Counted from the first letter of the stretch, positions 31,403 to 43,743 are shown. The stretch: 64,000 nucleotides of DNA from Protopterus annectens (GCF_019279795.1 NC_056745.1:504875750-504939749); one strand, 5' to 3'. A program made the numbers and translations. The notes: a model not told the origin generated them from the sequence alone.

Positions 31403-31609
31403 AGATTTAACAAGCTGTATCTTCCTTTTATACCACCCATAACACATGCAATTATTTAATCAACCAATAAAAACAATACTTTAAAATCATTCCATTCCTT
31501 AAAGTGAAATACAGTGCATTTAAAATTCGTATTGACAAATATATACTAATGCAACCTAATCCACTGCATTAAACTTAATGCAACATATGCACTCCAACAA
31601 CAGATAAAA

Positions 31610-31613
<4 letters not shown>

Positions 31614-31684
<71 letters not shown>
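31614..31684. repeat. (TA)n microsatellite in left arm
   Basis: A TATATA run is broken once by TACATACATA. A counterpart lies at 32066-32100 in the right arm. Confidence 0.95.
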
Positions 31685-31686
<2 letters not shown>

Positions 31687-32067
31687 ATAAAATATGTAAA
31701 CATATATATGAATATATTACATATATGTGTATTAAAAAAAACTGTACATTAAAAAATCAGTAGGTAAATACATATGTTAAAAGTGTGTGTTAAATGTACA
31801 TGGTATGTTTCAAAATAAACATCCTAACTATACCGGTAAATGTTACAAAACTTTAACCTATTGTTTTCACTGGTAAAATATTTTCCTTACAATTTATTTA
31901 TAATTCAGCATCTCTCGTCTTTAAAATTGGTACTATAGATAGATGTTCATTAATTTCTGGGTACTTATTGGCCTCCAACACCAACTGCCAAAAAAGCTCC
32001 CTCACTTCTATTCTTGTTTCCCATGCACTTTTAACATATGTATTTACCTACTGATTTTTTAATATAC

Positions 32068-32103
<36 letters not shown>

Positions 32104-32339
32104 ATATTTGATATATATATATGAATTTTATCCGTTGTTGGGGTGCATATGTTGTATTAAGTTTAATGCAACGGATTAGGTTGCATTAGTATATATTTGT
32201 CAATACGAATTTTAAATGCACTGTGTTTCACTTTAAGGAATAAGGAATGGAATGATTTTAAAGTATTGTTTTTAATGGTTGATTAAATAATTGCATGTGT
32301 TATAGGTGGTATAAAAGGAAGATACAACTTGTTAAATCT

Positions 32340-32415
32340 GTTTTGAATCTGAGGAAGTATAACAGAAGACGAAAACGCCATTGTGGTGTAAATGCGTTTA
32401 TGCAATAAAACTGTT
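32340..32415 (+). ncRNA. Hammerhead-ribozyme-like motif, right arm
   Basis: The core CTGAGGA (32349-32355) fits CTGANGA. The second core box GAAA is at 32371-32374. Helix III AACGC (32374-32378) pairs with GCGTT (32394-32398). Cleavage would follow 32399 (T), and helix I would form between GAAT (32345-32348) and ATGC (32400-32403) with a mismatch. Helix II is weak (about two pairs). Hammerheads are established parts of Penelope-like terminal repeats. Activity here is unproven. Confidence 0.45.
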
Positions 32416-32545
32416 GGTTCCACATTTCGCTGTGGTAAAGAAATTTATTTTCCACCTCCTTTGAGTGCCAGCATTGTGTTGCTTTTGGTTTACTTGTCTT
32501 TTTGGGCACTCTTTCCTCCGTTTCGTTTTGGAAATAAATAACCAA

Positions 32546-33400
32546 TCAGAAACTATGCTCTCGTTGATACACCAATCAAAACTAATTAGAACACTAACTT
32601 GGCAATAACTAAAGAGAAATGTACTGATCATCAGATACATTAGCAGCCTAATCACTACAACGAAATACATTAAGGACTAATATTAGTGCAAACGAAGTAC
32701 ACGTACATCATTAACGCCACCATAAACCTTCAAGGGACATAACTAAATGAGTGCACTCATTGGTAGAAGAGGAATCAAAATCTAAGAGTAGCCAATCAAA
32801 AACTATATACTCATAGATGCACCACTCAACACCAACTTGGCATTAAGTAAAGACTAAGCGTACCGAACACCATAAATATTAGCAGCCTTATTGTAAATCA
32901 TTGCAACAAAATGAAATAAGCAGAAACTAATATTACTAAAAGCAAATTATATGTATAACAACAGCGTCACCGTAAACCTTCAAAGGACAAGACTAAGTAA
33001 ATGTGCTCAGTTTTGGAAAAGAAATTCAGGTCCAATCAGGATCTAAAACATGAAGAGCCCATCAATAGTTGCATTCTCATTAATAAGCCAAAGTTCCTTA
33101 AAGCACCAAAATAGCAGAAATTATAGAAGACGCATACTGATCACCACAGATAATAGCAGCCTTATTGTAGATCGTTGCATCAGAATACATTAAACAAAAG
33201 CCAAAAAATACAATAAACCATAACAGTTTATGGGTCACCCAAATAAAATGCATCTCTAGCTGTTGGCATTCATTGGTTAGGGAACAGCAGTTTCAATCAA
33301 GATCAAAGTTGTAGATAACCTGCCACAGACTATGTTCTACATGCTTGACCAATCACTAAGTAATTCGCCTTACTCACCATTAAATACAGAAAAAGGAAAA
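32546..33400. repeat. Diverged ~245-bp tandem array, right part
   Basis: About three to four units. The landmark TAGCAGCC recurs near 32640, 32879 and 33147. CATAAACCTTCAA / CGTAAACCTTCAAAGGACA recurs near 32722 and 32969. CCAATCA-type starts recur near 32541, 32786 and 33056. Spacing is 239-270 bp with heavy divergence. It was one array with 30600-31243 before the inverted-repeat element entered. Confidence 0.6.
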
Positions 33401-35052
33401 AAAAGAGACATTTCCAATGTATAAGCACTTAATGTTGTGCTGAAACATGATAGTAAACTGACATTACTGATGTATAAAAGCCATTCCAAAATACATAGCA
33501 GATGACAAACTCCCCTATACATACATTCAAACGTATTAAAAAAAATTATTAACGAAATATTCAACAATCACCAAGGTATCTTCTAACTCTTGAGCAAATC
33601 GCCCAAAGTATAAATTGCCAAATGAGAATGAACAGAAAATAAAAAATAGGAAATAATAAATAAAAATAAATATAATAATGAATAAAATTAAAAGTATAAT
33701 AGAGTATTGCCAAATGTGGAACAGAACCAAAGTAAAACACCAAACATTAGAAAGCCTAATGAGAATTACATACAACCATCAATAACATAGAACTGCAGCC
33801 ACTTTGAAGTTGTATATCCTAATCACTTGAATAATTTCCATCCACTTAAAGCTGGTTTAAGTGGCAAGGTGGCATTTAGACCAGGTGGGATAACTGGAAA
33901 GTTTAAGTCCCACTCAAGCCAGTGGGAAAACTGAAAATTTTGAATTTCATTTGGTGCCAAAGAAGCTGAGTTTAGAAGGCAAGGCCTGTAAAGAAGACTA
34001 ATGATAAAGTGAACTTAGTAAATAGTGAGAGACCTGCAGAGTACCGATCCCGAAATATGCCATTTCAAACTGCTGGGGGAGATGAACATAGGAATACCAC
34101 TTAACTAGTACTTCTTCATATGTTGTACAAAGCTATTGTAATGGGGGATTGGTGCGGAACTGTGTTAGTTGATTTATTAGCAATAGAAACTGAAGTATCC
34201 TTTTAAATCTAAGGTGTAAAGATATAGCAATAACAGCGTGGTGGTTGAAGTAGCCATTTTCTACATGTTAGATGACTTGCTTACCAACAATAAGCCAAGA
34301 ATGAATCTCAAAAAGAAAAGTAACTTATTATTTAAATAAGGAAAAATATCAGGAGAGCAGCAGGGTCAAATTGAATAATAATGTGATCATGTAAATGCTG
34401 GGGGGACTAGGTTATGAGTGAGTACAGAATTGTTTACATAAACATAAAAGTTAATAATTCCTTCTTATTAAGTACTAGCGTAGAAGATTAAGACAACAGT
34501 AGAGCTTTTCTTTATTTCAAGTTAAACATGTACAAAAAAGAAAGAAAGGTGAATAATCCACTATAAATGGCAGTTTTACAGTGCATTGTGAAGATACCAT
34601 CTGGCTTTTCACATAAGGAAATGTCCTGGTTTGGAAAAACAAGCTGCAGGTGCAGGACTGGTCTACTAGAAATTAGCAACAGAAGTGATGCATTCAAAGG
34701 AAAATACCAATGAACAGATGTTCAAACGGTACACACTGACATAAAAGGTTAGCAATTAACAATTAAAAAGGCAATGACGTAGTTATGACTGAAAATAACG
34801 GGGGGAATAAAAATAGGGGAAAACAGTTTAAAACTGTGCATCTCCCTAATAGCTTATACTTTGGAATGAAGTAGGACAGCATCACAAAATTATTTTACTT
34901 TTTTAAGGTTAGTCTGTGATTTTTTTTTTCAAATAGCTACTTATCTGACTGAATACATTGCAAACTGTTTCCAATACCTAGGAGTGGATTACAGCTAACA
35001 CTGAAATAAACAGTAATATATTTAGGTGCAAGCACTGGCAATTATCAGTGCT

Positions 35053-35130
<78 letters not shown>

Positions 35131-36163
35131 ATGTAAAAACTCATTTTAGTTTAGTAGCTACCTCTTTATCCTCTTTCACATGCAGCCTTGAACGATACTT
35201 GTGCAGCAGCAGCTAGTTGGACTTCACTAACTTAAACAATGGTCCACAGACAGAAAGAAGAGTTAGCCACACATGATCCAGCTGTACTTCTGCATTCACA
35301 ATGGTGTCCTGGCAAACCTAGAACTCACCAAGGTCTTATACTTGCTCCCACATAGAAGGCTGAAAGGAAAAAATGGATAGGTTGATGGTAGTACCAAGAA
35401 TTTGGAACTGGGCTGCTACTTGATTGAAACCAAGTCATACAGGGCTGTGGAGATAAAAATTATGTCAGGAATAATGAAAATTAGTAGTATGGTATCACAT
35501 TGATCCCGCTACCACTACTATTCAGTATTATTTGTTTCAGATATCCAGGGGAATAAAGGAATTAATGACCGAATGTCACAACAAATCTTGCATTAACAAC
35601 ACGGATGTCAATGAAAACTGAATGAAGAAATTTTGGTGGTTCCTCTGCATCAACTATAAGGCATCTTAACACACAACCCTCACTTAAATGTACTTTCACA
35701 TTGTTCAACCATGGAGAAAAACTTGGGGACAAACGCCTGTTCCTGTTACTCGTATGCAGCTTTATCCGAATAAAATCTAAACAGCTGGACTCAATACATG
35801 TAATGAAAACACACAGAGTCTGCCAAATATAAAACAAAAAGTGACACTAACTGCAAATCCTGAAGTCCCACAATATTTGGGATATATAAACAGTGACAGT
35901 TGCTCAAGTGCATTTTGAAGTTTGGGGTTTGTGATTCATGCACTTGAAAATAGTGCATCTGGGTTAAAAAGACACTCCCTAGCCAAAAAAAAAAGTGTCT
36001 AGGAGAGACAAGGACAGTAATGATATGGGTGCATAAGACTGTCTTGGGGAGATGTGAAAGATTTGCACTTAACAAGAAAGTGAAAGAGGAGGGAATGAAG
36101 GAGGCAGCAGACTACACTGACTAAATATTCAATGGATTTCCAAAAGTACACTTTCAGAGAGAT
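33401..36163. other. Gene-free AT-rich stretch
   Basis: No coding region, LTR or named repeat recognised. It contains a (TA)n microsatellite at 35056-35130. Open frames are short and unrelated to anything I know. Confidence 0.6.
35056..35132. repeat. (TA)n microsatellite
   Basis: Long TATATA runs separated by TATGTATATGTATATG. Confidence 0.95.
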
Positions 36164-36345
36164 GGCTGTGGACTCTTGGAATGGACTCCCCCTCGATTTA
36201 CAACTTCTTCAAGGTCAGGGCTTTGGACCCTAGGAATGCACTCCTCTGGATTTCCAATTTTGTCAAGGACAGGGTTGTGGATCCCTCAAATGTACTCCAC
36301 TGGATTTCCAATTTCTTTAAGGAAAAGGCTGTGAACTCGAAGTGG
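36164..36345. repeat. 54-55-bp minisatellite, about 3.4 units
   Basis: Units begin at 36164 (GGCTGTGGACTC), 36219 (GGCTTTGGACCC), 36273 (GGTTGTGGATCC) and 36327 (GGCTGTGAACTC). Each contains CTGGATTTCCAATTT-like sequence. Two of the periods are 54 bp, so an open frame at 36181-36411 repeats an 18-residue WISNF..-type unit. Confidence 0.85.
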
Positions 36346-37483
36346 ACTACTGAAAATGGTGGGGAACATGGAATCCAGAGACAGACATTCAAGATGGCAC
36401 AGGACAGATGAGGAAAGAGTGATCTGGAAGGTAATGATGGAGGAGAAATTATGATAAATGTACTGAAATGTAGACAAAACACACTAACTACCTCCTGCAG
36501 TTGTGCAAACACATTTACATGAACTTGATGTAGTACTTGGCTTTACTGAATCTGTGAAACTACCATACGTCTGTTTATATAATCAGCATTCAGACTTTAA
36601 TTTGCAATATATCCTGATTTCACTGGGAAAACCAGAGAACTGGTCTACACTGCTTGCCTCTTTAGAGCACTAAGAACCTGAAATATCTGCTTTTCAAAAT
36701 GTGGATAAAGTCTATGTGCTGCTTTTTTAATTGGCCTAAAGTTTAAGTTTAAGGTAATGGCCAAAGGCAAGTATATTATGGGCAAAGGACAGCCTATTTG
36801 CTTGAGGTTACCTGTTCCAAATGACAGGCAAAAGCACAGACACTTCCTTCTACAGAATGGTCTGGTGAGTAAAGGAAAGGTATTAGTAACTCAAGTCACC
36901 TGGATCTAGCCTTTGGGGGAAAAAAGCTCTATTGAGGAGGTCTTCTTCACCCATATTCTGATCCTCATTGTCTGGAGAATCTGCTGCTTTTTGGAGAAAG
37001 GCTCATTAGTGGAAGTGACATTTCTGAAGTACTCAGGAAGACAGGCATGAACCTTTACTGCAGACATGGTTTGCCTTCTTCCTTTGCAGGTCTGCCAACA
37101 AGGCTTCAGTCACTATGCAAAAGAGTATCACCATTAACTAGAGTACCATCTCATCATTAATGAAATTAGGTCAAAAGGTGTGGATTCAGACTGTGACTGA
37201 TGTAGCTGCAGACCTCAAGGATGCATCAGAAGAACATTTAATAATAGGGATGTCAAATGTTTCTAATGCGGAAACTACACATCTGCATTATGATTGGGCA
37301 GCCATGTCTTGCAAGGTATCTGCTACATACTGAAAACAGAACTCTTGTATTGTGTTATAAGTGTTAAACAGCAACAGATTCAGTTGCTTGCTATGTTCAA
37401 GGATGTAACGATTCTTCATCCATACTATTCACAACCCAAGATTCTTTATCTCGAAAAAGGGAAGAAACAGCATAGGGGTTTTT
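36346..37483. other. Gene-free stretch left of LINE-3
   Basis: No supported gene or named repeat. Open frames are short. Confidence 0.55.
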
Positions 37484-38578
37484 AGCAAAATAGGAAGAAG
37501 GAGTATAAGGAGATGTGGCGCATGGCAAAGACAGAGGTGGCGAAGGCTAAGGAAAAGGCGCATGGAGAGTTATACAAAAGGTTGGACACTAAGAAGGGAG
37601 AATAGGTCCTGTACTGATTGGCTAGACAGAGGGACTGATCTGGGAAAGATGTGCAACACGTAAGGGTGATAAAGGATAATGAGGGAAACATACTCAAGTG
37701 AGGAGAGTGTGTTGAGCAGATGGAATGCATACTTTGAGCGGCTGATGAATGAAGAGAATGAGACAGAAAGAAGGCTGGATGATGTGGGAATAGTGAATCA
37801 AAAAGTGCAATGGATTAGCAAGGAGGAAGTAAGGACAGCTATGAAGAAGATGAAGAATGGAAAGGCTGTTGGTCCAGATGGCATACCTGTGGAAGCATGC
37901 AGGTGTTTAGGAGAGATGGCAGTGGAGTTTAACCAGATTGTTTAATGAAATCCTGGAAAGTGAGAGGATGCCTGAGGAGTGGAGAAGTGTTTTGGAACTG
38001 ATTTTTAAAAATAAGGACAATGTGCATAGCTGTAGTAACTACAAAGGGATAAAACTGACCAGCCACAGTATGAAGTTATGGGAAAGAGTAGTGGAAGTTA
38101 GGTTAAGAAGGAAGGTGATGATTAGTGAGCAGCAGTACAGCTTCATGCCAGGAAAGAGCACTACAGATGTGATGTTTGCTCTGAGACTGTTGATGGAGAA
38201 GTATAGAGAAGGTCAGGAGGAGTTGCATTGTCTCTTTGTGAACTTAGAGAAAGCACATGACAGGGTGCCTAGAAAGGAGTTGTGGTACTGTATGAGGAAT
38301 CGGGAGTGGCAGAGATGTATGTAAGAGTGGTACAAGATATGTACGAGGGCAGTGGGACAGTGGTGAGGTCTGCAGTAGGAGTGACAGATGCGTTTAAGGT
38401 AGAGGCGGAATTACATCAAGGATCAGCTCTGAGCCCTTTCTTATTTGCAATGGTGATGGACAGGTTGACAGATGAGATCAGACAGGAGTCCCTGTGGACT
38501 ATGATGTTTACGGATGACATTGTGCTCTGCAGTGAAAGTAGGGAACAGGTAATATGTGAGTGTGAAAGAGAGGAAGAA
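37484..38578 (+). mobile_element. RTE-like LINE (LINE-3), first part, 5'-truncated
   Basis: The plus-strand RT body runs up to the DIRS-J insertion at 38579 and resumes at 44057. No endonuclease domain is present. The left edge is approximate. The motif style matches RTE-type LINEs common in fish and amphibians. Confidence 0.85.
37679..38578 (+). pseudogene. LINE-3 reverse transcriptase, N-terminal and palm part
   Basis: Blocks in order: VQWISKEEVRTAMKKMKNGK and AVGPDGIPVEACRCLG (37800-37910), then after a frameshift RMPEEWRSVLELIFKNKDN and NYKGIKLTSHSMKLWERVVE (37960-38090), EQQYSFMPGKSTTDVMFALR, and HCLFVNLEKAHDRVP (Asn where the catalytic Asp is expected). After another shift come VEAELHQGSALSPFLFAMVM and WTMMFTDDIVLCSES (catalytic pair within Phe-Thr-Asp-Asp; Ala is usual in place of Thr). 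About 25 residues are missing before the DIRS-J insertion. Inactive. Confidence 0.85.
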
Positions 38579-38792
38579 AGTACAGTTGTGTACACTTACC
38601 ATAAATGTAGATGTTCGAGTGTATTCACTGTTGCAGTCATCACATTTGGGTTATCTGCTTGCAGTAGCCCTCAGTCGGCCTGATTAACAAAGTCTTGGGG
38701 TCCTGCATCGGTTGCTGTCTCTTCTTCCATGATGTCAGGTAATCAGGGGTATAAAACATGCAGCTGACACCATTACATCAGTTTTTCTTGCC
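38579..38792. repeat. DIRS-J left ITR with TATA-like box
   Basis: This is inverse to 43876-44056. It contains GGGGTATAAAA at 38746-38756 on the plus strand, that is, pointing into the element from its 3' side, antisense to the genes. Confidence 0.9.
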
Positions 38793-38954
38793 CCAGATGT
38801 CAGGTGCCCCCATAATGGGAAGCAATTAAATCTATAAATATACAAGGTTATACCTCCAACAAAAAAGCAAATACACCAAAAAGCTTTTAAGCATAGTAAA
38901 CGAGAGTAGAGGTATAGCCAAAAGAAGTAAGGGGGCTGGAGGGAGGGTAACCAG

Positions 38955-39056
38955 GACTGCAACAGTGAAAACACTCTAACATCTACATTTATGGTAAGTG
39001 TACACAACTGTACTATGTTCTTCATGTTTCACTGTTGCAGTCAACACATTTGGGTA
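38955..39056. repeat. DIRS-J internal complementary region
   Basis: It carries J-specific bases (CACTGTTGCAGTC) matching J's own right end (GACTGCAACAGT). A G-rich tract (38931-38947) adjoins it. Confidence 0.9.
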
Positions 39057-39087
39057 GACTCCCAAAGCTAAGGATGGGAGGAGGCAT

Positions 39088-40080
39088 TTAGATAGCATTA
39101 GGACCAGCTATAAGGCCCTGCAAGACTGCAGTGGCAACACCAGCTCTAAATTTATAGAAAATTGGCAAATGGTAATGCTTGGTGAAAGTATGTACAGAAC
39201 TCCAGGTAGCAGCTTCTAGGATGTCCCTGGTGGGTACAAAGACTTTAGAGGTAGATGCAGCCCTGGTTGAGTGGGGTCGGATCCCCTGTGGGATAGGTTT
39301 TTCATGGTGCTTATAGCAGAAATTAATGCAATGGCCTATCCATTTAGAAATGGTTTGCTTTGAAATAGCCTTCCCCACTGTCCCTGCAGCAAATGCCACC
39401 AGCAGTTGCTCAGATTTCCTTTGAGGTTTAGAATCTAAGTTGTCTGTGCACATCTAGAGAGTGCAGTATCTGCTCCCCTTTGTTCTGTGGATTAGGAAAG
39501 AAGGTTGGCAAATGAATGGACTGATAAAGGGCCACACTGGATACCACCTTGGGCATGAAAGAGGGATTGGTCCTGAGGGACACCCTGTCCGCGTGAAAGA
39601 TGATGAAAGGCTTCACTGCCAAAAGTGCCTGTAATTTAGATACCCTTCTTGCTGAAGTGATGTCTAAAAGGAAAGCGGTTTTCGAAGAAAGAAATTTTAA
39701 ATCTGCAGTAGCAGCTGGCTCAAAAGGTGGAAGAGTGAGTTTCTCCAATACAAAGTTAAGGTCCCAGGCTGGAGTTGGAGCTCTCCTGGGTGGTCTTAAG
39801 ATTTTTGCCTCCCTGAGGAACTGCTTGAGCAGTGGATGAGAGAAGAGGGGAGGTTCTGTGTTATAATGAGTTGAAATGGCTGAGGCGTGAATTTTGATGG
39901 AGGAGAAAGACAGGCCCTTGTGAAGCATCTCAGTTAAGTATTGTAAAATCTGAGGTAAATTGGGCACTGCTCTGCTCATCCCTTGAGACTGGTTCCAGGC
40001 ACAAAATCTTTTTTTATTTTTCAGTATAAGATTTTCTAGTACTAGGCCTCCTTGCCTCTAAAATGATATCCATCACTGGT
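39088..40080 (-). pseudogene. DIRS-J tyrosine recombinase
   Basis: The N-terminal segment is near LEARRPSTRKSYTEK (~40060-40014). After a shift, 39979-39428 carries LHKGLSFSSIKIHASAIS, RRAPTPAWDLNFVLEKLTL and TSARRVSKLQALLAVKPF (first catalytic Arg kept, the usual Glu is Lys), then VDRVSLRTNPSFMPKVV-type sequence. After a second shift, 39453-39088 carries SKQTISKWIGHC, IRPHSTRAASTS (His and Arg) and SVHTFTKHYHLPI (Tyr), with the natural stop. All catalytic residues survive, but two frameshifts split the gene. Confidence 0.87.
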
Positions 40081-40212
40081 TTACTGAGGGATGGTAAAGG
40101 AGAGATTAGGTAATTAGCCAGGCTGCAAGGTTCAGTGTTTAAAGCTGAGGGTGCAGAATCTGGTACTCCTGCTGAGACAACAGGGTAGGAATCTGTGGCA
40201 GGTACCATGAGG

Positions 40213-41970
40213 CTAGCAGTGACACACTGCGCAAGAGGGGGTACTCAGTGTTGGCGTGGCCAGTCTGGTGCAATCAAAAATGTCCTTGGTTTGTCTTGTT
40301 TGGAGAGCAGAGGCACAGGATGAAAGGCATAAACTGATAGGTTTTTCCAGCTGAAGGACAGAGCATCCACTTTCTAAGCTTGTTTGTGGGGAGTCCTTGT
40401 GCAAAATGTGTCCAATTGATAGTTTTGGGGGGAGGCAAACAGATCTATATCTGGGCTCCCCCATTTGCTTGTCAACCAGTTTCCACTCGTGTGGGTCCAT
40501 GAGGTTTCTGCTTAGTCCGTCTGCCAATGTATTTAGTTTTCCTGGCAGGAATTGAGCTTGTAGAAGCACTTGGTAGCTCAAGGCTGTGTTCCACAATGCC
40601 ATGGCTAGTCTGCAGAGGGGGTAAGAATGTGTACCCCCTGTTTATGTACCACATAACAGTGGTGCTGTCCGTCTTTACCGTTAATTGTCCTGGAAGAATG
40701 TGGTCCTTGAAGGCTGTCAGAGCATTCTGTACAGCTAACATTTCTTTTTGATTGATATGCAGGTGCATTTGACTTGGGTTCCATTTGCCCTGAATGCACT
40801 TCCCTGCCAGGGGAGCCTCCCATGCATAGTCTGATGCATCTGTTAGGGTTTGGGCGGCAGGGGGTAATGTGAATAGTAGCCCTTGTTTTGGTGACAGGCC
40901 TCTGCCCACCAAAGAAACTCTAGGCGTAGGCAATGTATGATAGGAATCATTGCTTCTAGATCCTGAGAATGTTGACACCATAGGCTTTTTAGATACCATT
41001 GTAGTTTCCTCATATGCAGTCTTGCATATGGAATTAGAAGAATGCAGGAAGCCATAAACCCCAAGGCTTGTAGTATTTGCCTTGCAGATAGCAGGGTTTT
41101 TGTGGCCACTTGTTTGAAGTAGGTTGTCAAATGAATTTGTTTCTCTGGCGTGAGGAAAGCCATCTGGGAAGTTGTATTCAAGCTTGCTCCCAGGAATGCA
41201 ATTTGTTGACAGGGTACCAGGTGTGATTTCTTTTCATTTATGGTGTACCCCAGACAAGTCAGCACCCTTTGTACAAAGGCCAGATGTTTCAAAAGTATGT
41301 CTTGGCTTTCTGTCTGAATTATACAATCGTCCATGTATGGGTATATTTGAATATTTCTTTGCCTGCAAAATGCAATAACTGGAGCTAGGCACTTTGTGAA
41401 TACCCTGGGCACAGTAGATAAGACAAAGGGCAGTGCAGAGAACTGCGTATAGCCTGCTTTGAAGCATAGGTATCTTCTGCAAGATTCCCTGATTGGGATG
41501 TGCAGGTATGCTTCATTTAAATCTAGTGTTGCCAAACAGGTGTCTCTGCCTAGCATAGGGAGCAACTGGTGAACAGTTAGCATCTTGAATTTTGGAATCA
41601 CCAAAAAGGTGTTTAGAGTAGACAGGTCCAGGATAGGACGTCATGAACTGTCTTTTCCGGGTACCAGAGAGTAGAAACCTTGTCCCTTTTCCTCTTCTGG
41701 TACCAAATGAATAGCCCCCATGCTTAAAAGAGAAAGTACTTGCTTTTGGGCCTCTGCCCATTGATTTGGGGAAAGATCTGGCCATTCGCTTGGTGTTGGT
41801 AATGTGTGAAAGTGAAATCTATATCCCTGGGACATTATATTTAAAACCCATTTGTCCTGGATAATGAGCACCCAGTTTTTTGCATGAAGAGCAATCTTTC
41901 CCCCCAAAGGGGCAGTCAGTTGAGAAGTGCTTGAAAGTTTTAAAAAGAAGTCATTGAGACGGTTTACCAT
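40213..41970 (-). pseudogene. DIRS-J RT-RNase H-methyltransferase-like polyprotein
   Basis: 41970-41641 holds PLGGKIALHAKNWVLIIQDK and KGQGFYS. 41604-40843 holds the RT: MLTVHQLLPMLG, ATLDLNEAYLHIPI, FSALPFVLSTVPRVFTK, IQIYPYMDDCIIQ (Tyr-Met-Asp-Asp), AFLGASLNT and MASCILLIPYARLHMRKLQW. RNase H is in 40860-40600 (TDASDYAWEAPL, INQKEMLAVQNAL, STTVMWYIN), and LADGLSRNLMDPHEWKL is at 40560-40500. The remainder is scrambled by shifts. At least four frame breaks. Confidence 0.87.
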
Positions 41971-43743
41971 AGGGGGGAAGTTTTATTAATCCCCGATTTA
42001 AAAGTGGAGGCCCCCCACTGCTTAGTCCTGTGCATACCCTGGGACTGAAGCCTGGGAACTCTGCTGGATCTGGGTTTGGACTGAGAAGGTCTGGAAGAGG
42101 CAGGAAAAGACCAATTCTTGGAATGCCAATGCCTACTAAACCTTGGGGGTTGTACTTGTAAAAAAATTAACAGTTTGCATAGATTTAGCTTTTTCCTCCA
42201 TCTTTTTAAGAACTTCTTCTGCCTTGTTGCCAAACAGGCGGTCCTGGTTTAAGGGAGCATCCAGTAATTTCGCTTTAACATGATCTGGCAAGGATTGCTC
42301 CTTAAGCCAAGCATGCCTTCTAAGTACAGACCCAGTTACAGTAGCCCTGTAAGATGCCTCTATTGAATCAAAAGCACATTGCAAAGTATGTTTTCCAACT
42401 TGTTTAGCTGAATGCAGTAAATCCTGTAAATCCTTATTTTCAGCACAATCAGGAATCAACATTATTTTCTGTTTAAGCAATCCAATAATATGCTGCTGAT
42501 ACTTTAACATGTGAAACTGGCAGTTTAAGGCCCTATTGGCCACAGTTGCAGAAGTGTATACCTTCTTACCCCATCTATCCAGCGCCCTGGTGTCTCTATC
42601 AGAGGGGGTAGGATTTTTGGCAGTAGTAGCTTTAATGCCCTTTGGTCCCTGTATAATGGTCTCAGGATCCGCAGTAGGATCTTTAAAAAGGAACTTGTAA
42701 GAGTCAGGAACCTTGTAATATCTATCAGGTTTTCTGGGAGCAGGAGGTAGAGAAGTCAGGGGCCAAGCTAGATTCCGAAAAGGCATCATCAACAATGTCT
42801 AGTACAGGAGGTATGGCTAAAGGCCTGTGCTGTGGCAGTAGTAAGATATCTCTAAGCCTCTTTTTAGAATCAGAGAAATCCTGACTTTCCCAACGAAAAT
42901 GCTCCCTGAGAGTATACAAGGTTTCACCAAAAGAGAAATCCTCTGGGGGAGAAGCAGAGGGAATAGAGTCCTCAGCATCAGAATCCTCATAGGTAGATAA
43001 GGGTAAATCTTGGTCATTACAGGAAACAGAAACTTCAGAATCCTGGTCAGAAGTATCATAAGCAAACTCCGTCCTGGGTCTTTTAAAGGGGGAAGGATGG
43101 CTTCCCCTGATTAAAGTAATAAGGTCTTCAGCCTTTCTTATCATTTGTTTTTTAGGCATAGAGGCCTGACCATGCGGTCTGGGCATCAGTTTTATAGGCT
43201 TGGTTCGAGTTTTAGGCCTTGAAAAAGAAGATGGCGTTGGTTTAATATGCAAGTCAGTAGGCCTGTGCCTGCACAGCGGCTTCAGACCCATCCAAGGTAG
43301 AGACATCCGCAGGTTCCGCAGTTGAAGCATCTCGTGGCATACCGAACTTCGAATGGGTCTCAGTAGAGGCCTATGAATCTGAAGTAGCGGGTATCAGGGG
43401 CTGCGAAAGCGCCTCACTGAGTACCGGCGAACTGGCGACTGGCTTAGAAGAGTCTTTGGCAGCTTTGGACCTACGCGGCCTGTCTGTCTTCATCTTTGCG
43501 TTTTTTTGGAATGTCGGTAGTCGGATGGCTTACTGAAGACATATCAGGATAATTGAACCGAGCACCAAAACATTTAGAAGCAAAAAGATACAGACGATGG
43601 ATAGTTTGTGGTTTAAGTAAGGCACAAAACTGGCAGCGAGGTACGTCGTAATCAGGGCCTAGGCAAGGAATACATTATGAATGAAAATCTTTATGAGGTA
43701 TTTGCTTTCCACAAGTAATGCAATTATTTACTTTTACAGACAT
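41964..43743 (-). pseudogene. DIRS-J gag
   Basis: The start ATG is at 43743 (MSVKVNNCITCGKQIPHKDF). A stop directly follows HS, where most copies have Leu/His, and then CIPCLGPDYD continues; the His32 ligand is Tyr. The linker and MIRKAEDLITLIRGSHPSPF lie at 43330-43080, the aromatic segment FSFGETLYTLREHFRWESQ near 42920, the helical core (RYYKVPDSYKFLFKDP to GSVLRRHAWLKEQS) at 42740-42290, and the basic tail at 42233-41964. Several frameshifts. Confidence 0.85.

Larger units (their letters stand above)
31258..32531. mobile_element. Inverted-repeat retroelement with 14-bp target duplication
   Basis: The direct repeat AAATAAATAACCAA flanks it at 31244-31257 and 32532-32545. Inside are long inverted arms: 31252 to about 31785, and about 32028 to 32490, around a ~240-bp centre. 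The arms pair through CCTCCTTTGAGTGCCAG, TTTAAATGCACTGT, GTTGCATTAGTATATATTTG and a (TA)n run. The right side has ~40 bp with no left partner. A 14-bp duplication suggests target-primed reverse transcription rather than a cut-and-paste element. Hammerhead-like cores in both arms suggest a Penelope-like element with inverted terminal copies. No ORF was found. Confidence 0.6.

Noticed and set aside
35190-35290. Plus-strand AAAASWTSLT text resembling a recombinase C-terminus
   Set aside because: The match is a few residues, followed by a stop, with no other YR block nearby.
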